DNA of 64,000 nt from Petrosia ficiformis (taxonomy: Eukaryota > Porifera > Demospongiae > Haplosclerida > Petrosiidae), in assembly GCA_947044365.1 (NCBI GenBank), contig OX345636.1, forward strand, positions 62,927,537-62,991,536, given 5' to 3'. Position numbers and translations under genes: made by a program. Below, piece after piece: positions 23,478 through 35,983 of this stretch. The notes beneath the pieces are model-generated. The model saw nothing but the letters and a program-made list of their open reading frames with translations. It was not told the DNA's origin and ran no database searches. Numbering within the stretch: the stretch's first letter is position 1; each line of letters begins with the position of its first letter.

Positions 23478-23712
23478 GGGGCATCTCAAAACTAAAGCTT
23501 ATATATTTAATGTCACAGTGACGCTACTGCAAGACACCCCCCACCCCCACCCCCCCCCCACCCCCATCCCCTTACCCCCCTCCTCTTAACGTCATGAATG
23601 ATTACTCCAGTGTATCATACTAACTTGTGTTTAGCGTCACACGCACAACCCCCCACCCCCTTAGCATCACTGTGACGTTGAAGCGTACAAATTTCAGTTT
23701 GGAGATGCCCCC
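23478..23712. mobile_element. TTAA-flanked MITE
   Basis: The left end GGGGCATCTCAAAACTAAA and the inverted right end GGGGGCATCTCCAAACTGAAA are flanked by TTAA on both sides (23474-23477, 23713-23716). A second matching stretch lies inside (GTCACAGTGACGC against its inverse). TTAA duplication fits piggyBac or Kolobok families. The interior holds a C-rich tract (about 23536-23582). No coding capacity. Confidence 0.8.
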
Positions 23713-24179
23713 TTAATAAGGCATTAATTAAACTATAAATAAATCACAAATATAAACTGCAATATCTGTTGATCAACAATAGACACTTAGTTACATGTAC
23801 ATGTAAATATAGTGACTGCATGATACACCTGTACTTGTCAAATTACATGTATTTTACTGTAATTACTATACCTGTACATGTACATAGGGTTCGGCGATAG
23901 TGGTAATTTTTATATCAATTATTACATGAAAAATTTATCACGATATAACTAAACATGTTTCAAAATTGGTCACACCCACAAGCATTGTGTATGCATCAAA
24001 CTGTGTCTGACACACCACTACATCTATTTGTAAAACTAAACACTACACTATTTCAGTTGACCATAATGGTGATGGGCACCATGTATTTCGATATTCAGTA
24101 CGCATCATTTTGTGATTTCATACCGAAATGTAGGAATGAATATCGTAGTTTTAACTAAATATGAATATATTCTCCAGCA

Positions 24180-24655
24180 CTACATGTACATAGTATATTA
24201 TATCAATCCATACTAGTGAATATGTTACTATACTTACTATACATGTACATGTACATAGTATATTATATTAATCCATACTAGTGAATATGTTACTATACTT
24301 ACTATACATGTACATGTACATAGTATATTGTATCAATCCATACTAGTGAATATGTTACTATACTTACTATACATGTACATGTACATAGTATATTATATCA
24401 ATCCATACTAGTGAATATGTTACTATACTTACTATACATGTACATGTACATAGTATATTATATCAATCCATACTAGTGAATATGTTATTATACTTACTAT
24501 ACATGTACATGTACATAGTATATTGTATCAATCCATACTAGTGAATATGTTACTATACTTACTATACATGTACATGTACATAGTATATTATATCAATCCA
24601 TACTAGTGAATATGTTACTATACTTACTATACATGTACATGTACATAGTATATTG
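24180..24655 (+). repeat. 65-bp tandem repeat, about seven copies
   Basis: Each unit contains ATCCATACTAGTGAATATGTTACTATACTTACTATACATGTACATGTACATAGTATAT-like sequence split here only by position. The landmark TCCATACTAG recurs at 24207, 24272, 24337, 24402, 24467, 24532 and 24597, exactly 65 bp apart. Copies differ by only a few bases, so the array is young or homogenised. Confidence 0.95.
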
Positions 24656-24875
24656 TCCTCATAGGAAGCCATTATAAGCACTCAAGCTGTCTCGGGTTGC
24701 CATTGGTTAATTACTAATTAAGAATTGTCATTCTCTATTAGTATTGAGGATGTTAACATGTATATGTACATATATATATATGTAGATATATACATGCAAT
24801 ATACGGTATCGAACAAATGTAACTCAAGAGGCACAAGTATGTTGTACGCAAGTCCACTTCTTGTGTACACAAGTG

Positions 24876-25283
24876 TCATAGGATAGTGTCATGGGGTTTC
24901 CACCAAACGATGCCATTATTTTCTAAATATTCTGTCGCAACTTTCCTCGCATGTTTTGGAACATTGTTCTTCATTAATTGGCGCTTTACTAGATAAACTT
25001 TCCTTATGAAAGGAATCAGTGATGCTTCAAATATTTCAATAAGTTTTGTGGCGACCAGTGTACCAGTAACTGATGAAGCACCATGGCATAAAATACCTGC
25101 CCATATACATGTATGTATTTTAAGTTGGTGCTTTGGATATGGCTTAAATCGTTTGGGTTGGCCTTTCTTCCTATAGCATAGTACATGTAGGCTATGTCTT
25201 TGTATCTGAACCCTGTACTCATCCATCCATATAACATCCAGAAATTTATCCTGTCTATGTTTCATCTCTGTGTACCACTTCAA
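24876..25283 (-). pseudogene. Tc1/mariner transposase fragment
   Basis: An open frame of 135 codons matches the catalytic core of Tc1-type DDE transposases: VIWMDEYRVQIQRHS with the first acidic residue, KHQLKIHTCIWAGI, IPFIRK, then MKNNVPKHAR where the family has QDNDPKHTS. The second catalytic aspartate is replaced by asparagine. The frame stops at the position of WWK..P, before the third acidic residue. No N-terminal DNA-binding domain or inverted ends were found nearby. It is a dead fragment, distinct from the Tc1 element at 51893. Confidence 0.85.
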
Positions 25284-26559
25284 CCTCTTCTCATTGTTGA
25301 TAACTCATATTAACTGATAATATTATTCTACTGGATCTCATACAGTGACATTAAACAATTAATTACACTACTATTGTATAATAGTATAAGCAATCCTAAT
25401 ACTACTGTCTTGTAAACATGACCACAATTTTCATTTCAATGTGGAGATACATGTATATAGTATTTTTATCAACTTCTAATTTGTGTAGTACTTGTTGTTT
25501 ATCATAGATGAGTACATGTACAAATGAATGCACTTGTAGTACAGAACCCTCACCACAAGTGTGATTGGGAAACAAGAACAATTACTGTGTGTATATAGCC
25601 TGAGTAGTGATGTACTGATATGAGATTTTACTGATATTCCAATAAACTGATAATTACTTTAGATATGTACCGATACTGATCTGATATTATATCTACCTTC
25701 TGGTTTATGATTCTTTAATGAAAAATTAACATTTTCTCAATAATTATGATTATCATGAAAGCAATTAATCATGTTATAATCACTTTCAGAAATATTCAAT
25801 ACCAATACTAAAAATAATTACTGATAATGCTAAACATGATGTCCATATCATGTACCTCTTGCATCAAGTAAATGCTTTTAATAATCATGATTAATTTTAT
25901 ATACAGTATGTACATATTTACATGTCTATAATTATAATACTTATTCCTATTACCTGTGATAATCAGATTGCTTTTTTGTATCCAAATTGTTACTTGTTTT
26001 ATAATAGTTTATTTTATATGAATTTCTTTTCTTGCCTTAATTTTTTGTTTGTTTGTTCTTTGTTCTGTTATGTTTCTTCCAATGTTCAGTTATTCAAAAC
26101 TCATTAATTAAATACCACTTCATTATTTAGATATTGCATTTCCAAGGAAGCCAATAATTACATGTATGTGAGAGTGGAAACTTGCTAAAAACAACTTGTG
26201 GCCTAGGTGGTTTGTTTTGCCTCACATCATCAGAGACTGGAGGTGGACTTTCTCATGAGGTACAAGTTAGGTGACTGATAATAATATGTATAGGTTTACA
26301 ATATAAACATGTCTTTTGTTTATTCTTATTTTTGTTGATTTCATAATCAAACCAAAGATGTTTGGAAATTCCAATAATCATTTCATTCTGAGTCTATTTT
26401 GGTTGTAATTTTTGGCACACACTTATAATTATTGGGTGGGGTCACTCTGGACTAACAATGGAGTCAGACTCAGAGCCTATATTTGAACAAATACTTTCTC
26501 TTTCATTCAAAATACTTCTACAAACCACAGAATACATGCTTGAGTGAGAAAACATATAT
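25284..26559. other. no gene; possible truncated hAT-like MITE at about 25612
   Basis: Mostly AT-rich sequence. TAGTGATGTACTGATATGAG near 25614, followed by repeated CTGATA words, looks like the left end of the hAT-type MITE family at 26568, but a matching right end is missing. Confidence 0.35.
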
Positions 26560-26567
26560 AACCCCAT

Positions 26568-26903
26568 TAGTGATGTGCGATATATATAGAAATATCAATA
26601 TTGTGATTCAATATTGTGATACAATATTAGCTTTTGGGTGTATCGATACACTGGAATGGACAGTTTAGTAAACATGGTTTTTCTAATTTGTCTAATTTTA
26701 TACCTAAAGTAATTATAACAAGCTAGTGTGCATAACTTCAACTGATTGCTTTCACCATTTCATGACAAATACATTCAAATGGACATTTATTTACATTTTA
26801 TAAGTGTTTCAATAATATTTCATATGTTGTGATACTGTATCGTATCGTGATATTTTTGGCAGCGATACGCAATGCTATTATTTAGTTGTATCTCACATCC
26901 CTA
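26568..26903. mobile_element. hAT-type MITE with 8-bp target duplication
   Basis: The ends TAGTGATGTGCGATA and, inverted, TAGGGATGTGAGATA match at 12-13 of 15 bases. The flanks AACCCCAT (26560-26567) and AACCCTAT (26904-26911) are an 8-bp target duplication with one mismatch. The interior is full of CGATA/ATATTG words and has no coding capacity. Confidence 0.8.
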
Positions 26904-27299
26904 AACCCTATCAATGCCTATCTATCATGTACATTGTACTTCATATACCAAAATACTAAATACGACATTATTTTTAAGTAATAGCCATAAATAGTCTTGA
27001 ACACTAGAGTCATAGAAATGAGAAACATCTATAATGAACAAACATGAAGTCAATGTATCAAACACTGTGACTATTATATGTAAACACTTGTAATAATAAT
27101 GTGAAATTTCATTCTGAATGTTAGTTACGTAATTTATGGAATGTCTGATGAATTATACCAAGCATGATTACAAAGTTTATGGCATAGTAGCAAACCTTTA
27201 ATATAAATTGAGCATAAATCTGTCAAGCCAATTATACCTTTGAATTTCAAAACATCTGCAAATAGATAAGGTTCAGAAATGGCATACCTCATAGAACTC

Positions 27300-27410
27300 G
27301 TATCTATGTATGTATGTATGTGTGTATGTGTGTACATATACAGTGTATCTATGTATGTATGTGTGTATATATACAGTGTATCTATGTATGTATGTATGTA
27401 CTGTATGTAC

Positions 27411-27441
<31 letters not shown>

Positions 27442-27500
27442 TATACCTACATATGTATGTATGTATGTATGTATGTAAGTACAATTTATGTACGTATGTA
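27300..27500. repeat. (TATG)n microsatellite
   Basis: ATGTATGTATG runs with two CAGTGTATCT interruptions. Frames on both strands are artefacts. Confidence 0.95.
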
Positions 27501-29060
27501 CATGTACGATATTATTTTTGTTTTAGTTACATATAGCTATGACTAACCCTTTTCTAATTTGTGTAACTACTTGTTGGATGAGTACTCAAGTGATTCAAAA
27601 ACTTACATGCCTTTGGGGAAGTGATTGTAGTGACATATCTTTTGGGGTGTATCGAGATTGGAAAAAGAGGGTGTGTTATTTGTTTACTTAATATTTTGAT
27701 AGTTATTAACCACAGATATTGACTGAAGATTAACATTCCTGTGGTTTATTAATTACTTTATAGCTTGAGAAAGTGTAATAGCAAAATACCAATCCATAAC
27801 TTAACATTTGTTCTTCTGAATTTTGTGTTATATAAATTGCAGTACACTGCTTTACAGTATAACACTGTGCATGTTCAGTATATTATGTTTTGTACAAGTA
27901 ATCGGGAAAAAGCATTATAACTATCATGTTATAAATACTTGTATAGAAACTGACCTCCATGATAAACATTATATAATAACATTGTGCATTATATATTAGG
28001 AATTTCATTGTTAACTAGTAGTTATTATGTGTGTTTGTGCTTTTAACCAAACTAATTATCAGTGCATATGCTTGTACTTGAGCATATTTTGAGTGCATAA
28101 TGTTTTAATTATAATCTTTTTAATATGTTTTGCACCATCTCTTGTATGTATTGTATACATGTATGAGAACTGTCTCAATATTCAACAATTAACACAAATG
28201 CAATATGATATGATAAACGAAAAGCTTTTCTTGAAGATCAATTATTATGCAATCATGAAATGACATGTACTGATTATAGACACATGCTCAGGAATAGATT
28301 GCCAAACCAACAGCAAAATTTCAATAGTGATATTCCAAAAACTTTTATCATAGCTGTAGTTTGCATGTAGGTAGTATATATATGTATGATTTGTTAGTAT
28401 GTATTTGTGTATACAGCCCTGGGTTCAATTACAGAAGGCCAATTGCAATTACAATATCAATTCTTGTATTTGTGGCAACCACTTGTCAATTACAATTACA
28501 TATACAGTGTTTATAATTACAATATAATTACAGCAATACTGCTAACTTGCTAGCATAAATTCTAAATGGAAAGTGTCTACATGTATAACAACCATCAGTA
28601 ATCATTGAATCTTCAAATGTTATATTAGTCAAAGAGCAATGGTGACAATGCAAGCTGGCAATTATACAATTACTAATGTAGCTGCTCCTTTACTTGTGAT
28701 ACACATGGCAGTCTAGTTTGGTTTTTGCTGGGGTGGTGTGGATGGTGGAGGGCGTATGGTAGAGTGAGACAATAGGTGTGGCTGCTTAAGATAGCCTCAG
28801 GGGGTGACTTGGTGTTGAGGAGGATGTGACCTATCCCACTCAAAATGAGGAAACCTTATGGGCTTAGATTTCCTGAGATTGTCTCAAGCTCTCCTATACA
28901 TTTCCCATTCATTTTTCTACATTTCACATATATGTAGGGGGAGGGGTCCCTCCTCCCTCCCCTCTGTATAAACCCTGCATGTATGTGTGTTGTCTATTTT
29001 CATAATAATTATTATATGATGTACATTTTACATTATTCTGTATCATGTAACAAGTTATTG
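27501..29060. other. no gene seen; CAATTACAATTA-rich patch at 28425-28530
   Basis: AT-rich non-coding sequence. CAGCCCTGGGTTCAATTAC near 28415 followed by repeated AATTACAAT words looks like one end of another CAG-starting MITE, but the opposite end is absent. Confidence 0.45.
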
Positions 29061-29064
29061 TGAA

Positions 29065-29153
29065 TTAGGGATACACTGTGCTGATGAGACCCAATAGGTC
29101 GAAACAATCTGAACAGTGTACATGTGTATTCAGATTGTCCACAGTTGCCCTAA
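29065..29153 (+). ncRNA. type I hammerhead self-cleaving ribozyme
   Basis: All core positions are present in order. Stem I 5' strand: TTAGGG (29065-29070), then ACTGTG (29075-29080). Then CTGATGA (29081-29087); stem II GACC / GGTC (29088-29091, 29097-29100) with loop CAATA; GAA (29101-29103). Stem III is ten perfect pairs (29104-29113 with 29129-29138) and a 15-base loop. Cleavage base C is at 29139 (context GTC), then stem I 3' strand CACAGT (29140-29145) and CCCTAA (29148-29153). Stem I is open-ended, making it type I, and has an internal loop (ATAC opposite TG) in the place where loop-loop contacts form in natural hammerheads. Predicted cut: between 29139 and 29140. In animals such motifs occur in small retrozyme-like repeats and in Penelope-like elements. 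I see no second copy or Penelope protein nearby. Confidence 0.9.
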
Positions 29154-29546
29154 CAAAATCCCAAGAAATATGTTATAATTTGCTTAACAGCTACATGTAA
29201 ATAAAACGAACATGCTTTTTAAAGTCTCACTGATATGGACACACAACATAGACACTTGTATAAGATGAACTCATGGAGGTGTGTTCATCACCAACAGACT
29301 TCCAGCTGACTTTTAGCTACAACATTATGTCAATATGGTGTGTATAGTAGACTCAATATACATTTTTCAACCAAATGTCAATAGAAAACAGATTTCATGT
29401 GCAAAATCTGTTAAAGAGGGCAAAACTTGGTTTTGAAAGAATTTGAGGGGGCGACGTACAGGGCTACTTTGGTGTACATATTGACAAGTAAGGCAATGAG
29501 TATGTAGCATTGTACATACCAATACAAAAGTATTAACAAATTTTAA

Positions 29547-29547
<1 letters not shown>

Positions 29548-29589
<42 letters not shown>

Positions 29590-29590
29590 A
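29548..29590 (+). repeat. (ATT)n microsatellite
   Basis: About fourteen ATT units. Confidence 0.95.
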
Positions 29591-29792
29591 TTATTATAAA
29601 GCAAGATAATTATATTATCATAATTTATAAAAACAGAAAATAAAAAATAACTTAAATAAGTTAAATTATTGGTGCTAATTTGGAGTCATAATATCCCGTC
29701 TTCATTATTATTGCGCATTAATTTTTGATAAAAATTATGAATTCCTTTTCACAATTTAGAATCATTGTTATTTCCTGTTTTTACCGTGCATG

Positions 29793-30150
29793 TAGTCTGA
29801 CAGACCCTCGCAGTAAGAGGCGGAGGGTCAGGGCACACACATTCACTAGTTGTGGAATCTGCAGAAATATTGCAGACCAATCAGATTAAGTTGTTTAGCC
29901 ACAAGAGTTTCAATGTCACCAATTGTGTAATAAAGATGAAGCACAACTACCTGTGAGAACAGCAGAAATTGGGATACAAGAAATTGAAGGTGCAAATGCT
30001 TAAAGTAGTGACAATCATTTTGAAGGGAAGAGATGTATTTTCCATCCTTTCCACTGGATTTGGCAAATCACTGTGGTATGTGCCTTTGACAATTACCTAG
30101 TTAGGAAAGATTGTTGTTGTGATCATTCCTCTCACTGCCAAAATGAATCT
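29793..30150 (+). pseudogene. 5' relic of a second helicase transposon copy
   Basis: It starts with the same terminal sequence as the transposon at 39831 (TAGTCTGACA, then GACCCTCGCAGTAAGAGG). It continues collinearly through ATATTGCAG.CCAATCAGATTAAGTTGTT and the beginning of the helicase gene (GAAGGGAAGAGATGTATTT, GGATTTGGCAAATCACT coding the Walker A region). Substitutions and small indels break the frame, and similarity stops near 30150, at the first exon end. It retains CACACATTCACTAGTTGTGG next to the TIR, which in the 39831 element survives only at the right end. The family therefore once had longer inverted ends. Confidence 0.85.
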
Positions 30151-30469
30151 TATAATTGTAATATTATAATTAATTAGTATACAATGACCATGTGTTCTCT
30201 GGCATGGAACAGAAACTTTACATTCATCTGTGTGCTCCCAGTTCAGTTTTCTCATTCTCTCATGCATGAGTATCATAATGTATCTCTCTCTCCCTCTCTC
30301 TTTCTCTCTCTCTCTCTCTCGCATTCATGTCATGTTGCAGCATATGATGACACTCAAAAAGGAGTTAGTATAAGCCACTTGATTTGCCTGTACAAGCACC
30401 TAGGAACAGAGGTCCTCTTACAACATCTCAGGCACAAAGTCTCCCACAAATCCAATTTCACTCGAGTCT
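30151..30469. other. (TC)n tract and unassigned sequence
   Basis: A TC-rich microsatellite (30281-30321) between the helicase-transposon relic and the non-LTR element. A plus-strand stretch to 30470 could belong to the non-LTR N-terminal region but has no recognisable motif. Confidence 0.4.
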
Positions 30470-33400
30470 GAGTTGCTGTCTGAGTCCTCTCTTGTAGAAC
30501 CTGATGGATCTGTTATGATTGAACAACTTGTTTCGATGCCTGAGGACATCTTCCTCAGTAAGTCAACCTCACCTGATGAATGCCAGCTTATCACGCACAG
30601 TGCTGAGGGTGAGCATCAGGTTTTAGTTAATTCCATGCAATGCTCGGCAGTATGCCAATAATGATTATACCGATCTTCGGCGCTTACCTAAGCTCCTTTT
30701 CCCTCCTGCTAATAGTAAGGAGTGGCTTAAGATAGATAATGAATTAAGAAATGAACTTAGACAGCATATCACACAACACGATCTACATAATAAACCTGTT
30801 GAGTTTATACTGATGAAAATCACTTCATATGTATATTGGTACTTTGAAAGAAATCAGCCTGACAATCCCATTTTACAAGCCTACAAATAAGCATAATTAT
30901 AATCATACTAATAAGCATTCTGGTAAAGGTGGTTTCAACAACCTTAAATCTAAAATGAGGGAATTAAGAAAGCAACTTAGAAAGAATGCTCAGGAATCTT
31001 TGGAAATCACAAAACGTCTTCCTCATGAATATCATAACACTAGGAAGCATTTCTTAAGACAGCGTAAGTTAGAAGACTTGAGAATAATGCAACAGAAAGA
31101 ATATGTTAACAATAAAAATTTTCGTGCTGACCCTCATAAGTTTGCCAAGCGTTTGTTTAATCCACCTGAAAGTGGAAATCCTTCTTTTTCAGAGGATGTT
31201 GGTAATACCTATTTTGCTAAGACCTACTTTGACTCTAACAGAAGCTATAGCTACACAGATGATCTTGACTTTCCTGAAACTTCTCTCCCACAAAAATGTT
31301 TACATCTTGAAATCCCTTCGTTTAAGGAATTTAGTTTAGTACTTAGGAAATATAGAAACGGCCCTTCTCCAGGCCATAATGGTATCACATACTTGGTATG
31401 GAAATGTTGCCCTTCTTTGGCACTCATGTTATATACCCTTGTATGTAGGGTTTGGTCTTCTGGCAAAATACCATCATCATGCAACAAGCCATTATTACTG
31501 TCATCCCAAAGTCTGATGTTTTAAATGATCCATCTCAATTTAGGCCTAGCTTTGGGTAATTGTGATGGTAAAGTGTTTTTCACACTGCTCTCTAAATGAT
31601 TACTTGAATTTCTCATATCAAATAATTAATTAATTATATGTCTACTCTGGTGGAGAAGGGCTTTCTACATAACTTTGCGGGTTGTGTTGAGCACTCCAAT
31701 CTAACTCTATCTGTCTCTGCTACAATTCGCTCTTACTTAATACCACCTACTTTTTAAAATTAAAGAATTAATTTTAACTATTATGAATCTCTTACTGCTC
31801 GCATCATAACTAAATTTTTTATCTCGAAGCCTTTCCATTACAGTATTGGCATTTTCCAAGGGTGTACTATGTCTCCCACTCTTTTCAATGTTACAATACA
31901 GCTACTTTTAGATTATATAAATCAAACAAAATTTCATCCTTTATCTTATACTTTTAATGCAAAATATGCTATTTCTCTTAACTTCAGCATACGCTGATGA
32001 TATACAAATCACTACATCTAAACCTGAATATAATCAAAAATTATTAAATTATGTTGACAAATTCCTGAACTGTTCCAGGACTATGGAGGCAAAGCCTTCA
32101 AAGTGCTGCACCTTAGCAATGAAGAAATTTGATCATCGTTATATAAATAAAACTTTAACTCCACTCAGTAATGATGGATATTCTCACTATGATCCAAATC
32201 TTTTTCTATCAGGTGAACGTATCACACCTATTACTGACGAGGAGTTTAAATATCTAGGTGTCAGTATCGAATGGACATTACACGAGAAGCAATCACGTGG
32301 CATAATCAAAGAGATTCTTATTAATTTAATAAACTTAGTTTATAGTACTCATGTAGCCAATACAGCCAAACTGTGGTTATATAACCATCATATTGTTCCT
32401 CGTCTGTCATGGTGGTTTACCACTTTAGAACTGTCTTTATCCTTTGCTAAGCATGCATCTTCATAGTTTGGTCCTACCATTAGTTACAAAATGGTGTGGC
32501 CTTCCTAGGGCTGCAAATCCCTCTATTCTTTTCTGTGGTAGTAAATCCAGGCCAGATTTGAGACTGAAGAGAATCCCTACAGTCTGGAAGCAATCTCAGG
32601 CATCAATGCGACAGTTGCTGAAATACTCTATGGATACCAGAGTACGTTCAGTTTTCAAAGGAAAACTGGAAGTTGAGGAAAAGTGCCTTCCTGGATTAAT
32701 AAGTGTGCTCGTTGTATTGAGCTTGAATGTGCTGAGGCTTCAGTACCACACTCTGTGACCTCATTTAGCTTGTCTAGGATATAATGTGATGCATGCTAGT
32801 ACATATAAACTGGAGTCTGTGAGAAAATCCCACATCTCCAGATACATTCATGATGTTGACGTGACTCAGCAACTCACCCACCTATCTAGTCTACAAATGC
32901 AGGGTTGCTGGAATCAGTGGGATAATATAATGAACACTGATTTCTCATGGAACAAATTAATTTATGGCACTTCAGAGGGCGTACTTAGATTTCTGCTTAA
33001 TTCAACCACAAATACTTTGGCAACACTTGATAATCTCTGATGTTTGGGTGTGTCTAGAGTTGAGCTTTCCTGTGCTTTGTGTCACAGGGTTTCCACTTTG
33101 AGCCATATTCCGACTGGTTGTCCTGTGGCATTCCATCAGGGGAGGTACACTTTGCGGCACAACTCAGTACTTTCCGTCATTCAACTATCAATAATAAAAT
33201 CTTGGAATGCACAGAAAGATGTTTATGCTAATACATTAAGTTTACCATACATTGAGTTTGTTAAATCTGGGCTCAAGCCATCTAAAGGACGTCCTCGCAA
33301 GCAACCATTGGGCTCTCTTCTATCAGGATAACTTGACTGGGGTTTTCAGTTTGATCTTGAAGAAAGTTTAATATTTCCTTCAGAGATTGCTTTCACGACC

Positions 33401-33757
33401 TTAAGACCAGATGGAGTGATAATCGCGTACAAGCTTAAAACTGTCATACTTCTTGAGCTTACAGTCCCTATCGAAGACCACGTTATAATGGCAAAATTTA
33501 TAAAATTCAAAAGATACGATAGTCTTATACGAGAGTGCCAATCCAATGGGTGGAAAGCTATTCTTTTAACCTTAGAAATAGGCTATATAAATAATAATGT
33601 TTTACATGTACTTGAGCAGTTGGGTTTGTCTAGGGCGGAGTGTCGTTCCACTCTTAAGAGCTGTAGCCAAGTGGCAATGCGCTGCAGCCATGTAATTTAT
33701 TTAAATAGAAATAAAGCCGTGTGGCATACCATGCCTTATATATCCAGACTGCAGTGA
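30470..33757 (+). pseudogene. non-LTR retrotransposon, decayed, with restriction-like endonuclease end
   Basis: Order of pieces: an N-terminal region (LPKLLFPPANSKEWLK near 30690) and a basic, helical segment (30930-31110). The fingers and start of the reverse transcriptase follow (HKFAKRLFNPPESGNPSF near 31140; GPSPGHNGITYLVWK near 31360). The middle (31500-31960) has several stops and shifts. The catalytic YADD is near 31990 and a thumb runs to about 32450. A C-terminal CxxC..H....C finger lies at 33060-33120 with RYTLRHNSVL. LELTVPIEDHV...KRYDSLIRECQSNGWK (33445-33560) matches the restriction-like endonuclease tail of R2/NeSL-type elements as I remember it. One stop near 33040 is TGA where a basic residue would fit. 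It is too broken to function. Confidence 0.8.
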
Positions 33758-35500
33758 TTTATTGGATCACTATAATTATTTTTGTAAGCTATATATATTA
33801 ATTATTATTATTATTGTTATTATTATTTTTTTTTTTTTGAACTTAATTCTTATGCCAGGTCTGCTATTTTTTTGCAGGCGACCTCGCCTACTGCCTAGCA
33901 TTTTAAATTGTCCAGGTCAGTGGTTGAAACAATTTTCTATGTGATGATGGCATTAGGTATCCTGCTGATGACTGGCCAATTAATCTTTGTGTGTACATGT
34001 ATGAGTGTTTGTGTAATGTACAATATATGTATTGTTTGTTTCTGAGCTAATAACTATTAAACTGCACATGGCCATGGGCCGTCGCAGGGTTGTTAGCTCT
34101 TTTTCAGCAAGTCTTGCTGATTATCTTTTCTCTCTCTCTCTCTCTCCCTCCTTTGTTTTGTGATTGCACTTTTCATTTTATGTAGTAGAATCCGTTTGTG
34201 AGACATACCAATAAAAGTTGAGAGGCTTGGTAGAAACATCTTTATCCCTTAGAGCACGGAGCAAATCTTTTTCAATGTTTTTGGCCATTTCTAGCAACCA
34301 GCATCCAAAATAATCCAAATGTAACATATATGCAACATCAGTGTTCTATGGATTCATTAAAATGGTCTCTTTATAAATATCTAAAGTTATAAATATAATA
34401 TCTTTAACATGGCAGAGGGAAACAGTGGAACTTCTCCACCACCAAAAAAAGGGAAAGTTGAGGAGCTGGAGAAGTATTCTCCAGTCAGTAATAAAGACAA
34501 TATAATGAAATCTATATAGCGGAAGAACCCAATTTTGACTTAATTCGATTTATACATTTAAAAGACTAACTGTTGGATTTAGACTTTCAATTTATCGATG
34601 TTTTTGGAATATTGGTAATTAATGCATGAACAACCAGTTCTGCAGGAAGATCTGTCGTCATCATGTTGAAGAAGTACAAATTTCTTTGTTATATAATTGT
34701 TGTGAACTTGCCTCAAACAAATTATTCACTGATATGTATTCAAAAAGAGAAGAGAAACTAGCAGGATTGCGAGAGGTACACTCAGATAATGGTCTCAATT
34801 ACAATGAGCCTGAAAGAAAAAAAAGACTATTCACTAGTGATAATGTATTGTATACAACTACAATGTAAATAGCTGTACAACCTTTACCAATGTACAAAAG
34901 TAGCAAATATTCAAAGTCCCCACAAACAAGTTTTCCAACCAAAATTTTAACATTACGCAAATGAATAAATTCACTACACAGCACTAACCCCTAAGGTGAA
35001 ATTCAACCTGGATCACTAGAAGTCACTTGGATGCTCAATTACCCACAAACAAGAAACAACAACGACAAGTCTCAAGTCAGTATCAAGAAGCAGAATAGTG
35101 TTGCACACTTTGTAGTATAGGACTCTGAACAAAACTTTTACTACATTGTTGAAGAGATAAAAAGTGGTGACGAAACACTTCTGTTCTTTCAAAAGTCTAG
35201 AACAGATAATAGATTGTTTAAGAAAGTCCAGAAGGCAATCCTGGGATTGGTGGTGTCAACCATCTTACACTACTCCAGTTATTGTGATACAAGAAAAGTC
35301 TTTTATAATAATCAACACACTTCCAACTTTATGTTTAAAAGAAGAGTGATGTTCAACTTAGCAGAATTGCTATTACGTTTCATACATTTTTGCTGATGGA
35401 TATTACTATTATTGATAAAGTATTGATCAACCATAATTATTACAGTTGATTAAAGTATTGATGAAGCAATTCTAATACATGAATATGATACATACCACAC
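33758..35500. other. non-LTR 3' region and unassigned sequence
   Basis: Holds an ATT/T-rich run (33805-33838), the probable 3' untranslated part of the non-LTR element, and a TC run (34130-34150). After about 34220 it holds AT-rich DNA with short frames. 34626-34868 and 35164-35396 are open for 60-80 codons but I recognise nothing in them. Confidence 0.4.
34409..34519 (+). CDS. short open frame, 36 codons, unknown
   Basis: ATG to TAG, beginning MAEGNSGTSPPPKKGKVEEL, a charged, proline/lysine-rich stretch that resembles a first exon or disordered N-terminus more than random AT-rich DNA. No donor site joins it to a longer frame that I can defend. It may be a relic of an element's accessory protein. 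Confidence is low. Confidence 0.2.
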   Translation: MAEGNSGTSPPPKKGKVEELEKYSPVSNKDNIMKSI

Positions 35501-35504
35501 TGTA

Positions 35505-35700
35505 AAATTTGGGTTGTTGTCGTAACAACATTAGGGTTGTTCGTACAATAGTTTAAATTTAACAACTTGAGGGTTGTTGAAGTTAACAACCTTGGAATTG
35601 TTGGAGGAACAATACAACATTGTTAATCCATAAGTTGTTTCTGTTGTAAACATTAACAACCATGGGGTTGTTGGTGGAACAAAAGACCATCACTTATAAT
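35505..35700. repeat. interspersed palindromes of AACAACC...GGTTGTT type
   Basis: The words GGGTTGTT and TTAACAAC alternate in inverted pairs at 35510-35540, 35565-35610 and 35650-35682 (for example TTAACAACCATGGGGTTGTT). The units are separated by GGAACAAT-like spacers. Each pair can fold into a small hairpin. The origin is unclear. Confidence 0.65.
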
Positions 35701-35983
35701 GACTGGAAAGTTGTTTCTATTTACAAAAGAGGAACAATATACAATTTTTTTTAAACACTATAGAACTGAATGAATGACTTTAAAAAGGAATAAAACCTAT
35801 AAAATACATAATGAAACTATATTGACAGTACCAGTAATAAGTCTCTCTATTTATTCATTCTGTCTTTGTTATAGAACTATAGACTCTTGTTATCAGAGTG
35901 GGTACAGATTGTTATCAGAGCGGGTACAGATTGTTTGTCCACTATCCCTATGTCAAATAATGAGTATACTATTATTACAATAC

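Noticed and set aside
25612..25935. Second copy of the hAT-type MITE found at 26568
   Set aside because: Left end is similar but no matching right end or 8-bp duplication could be found.
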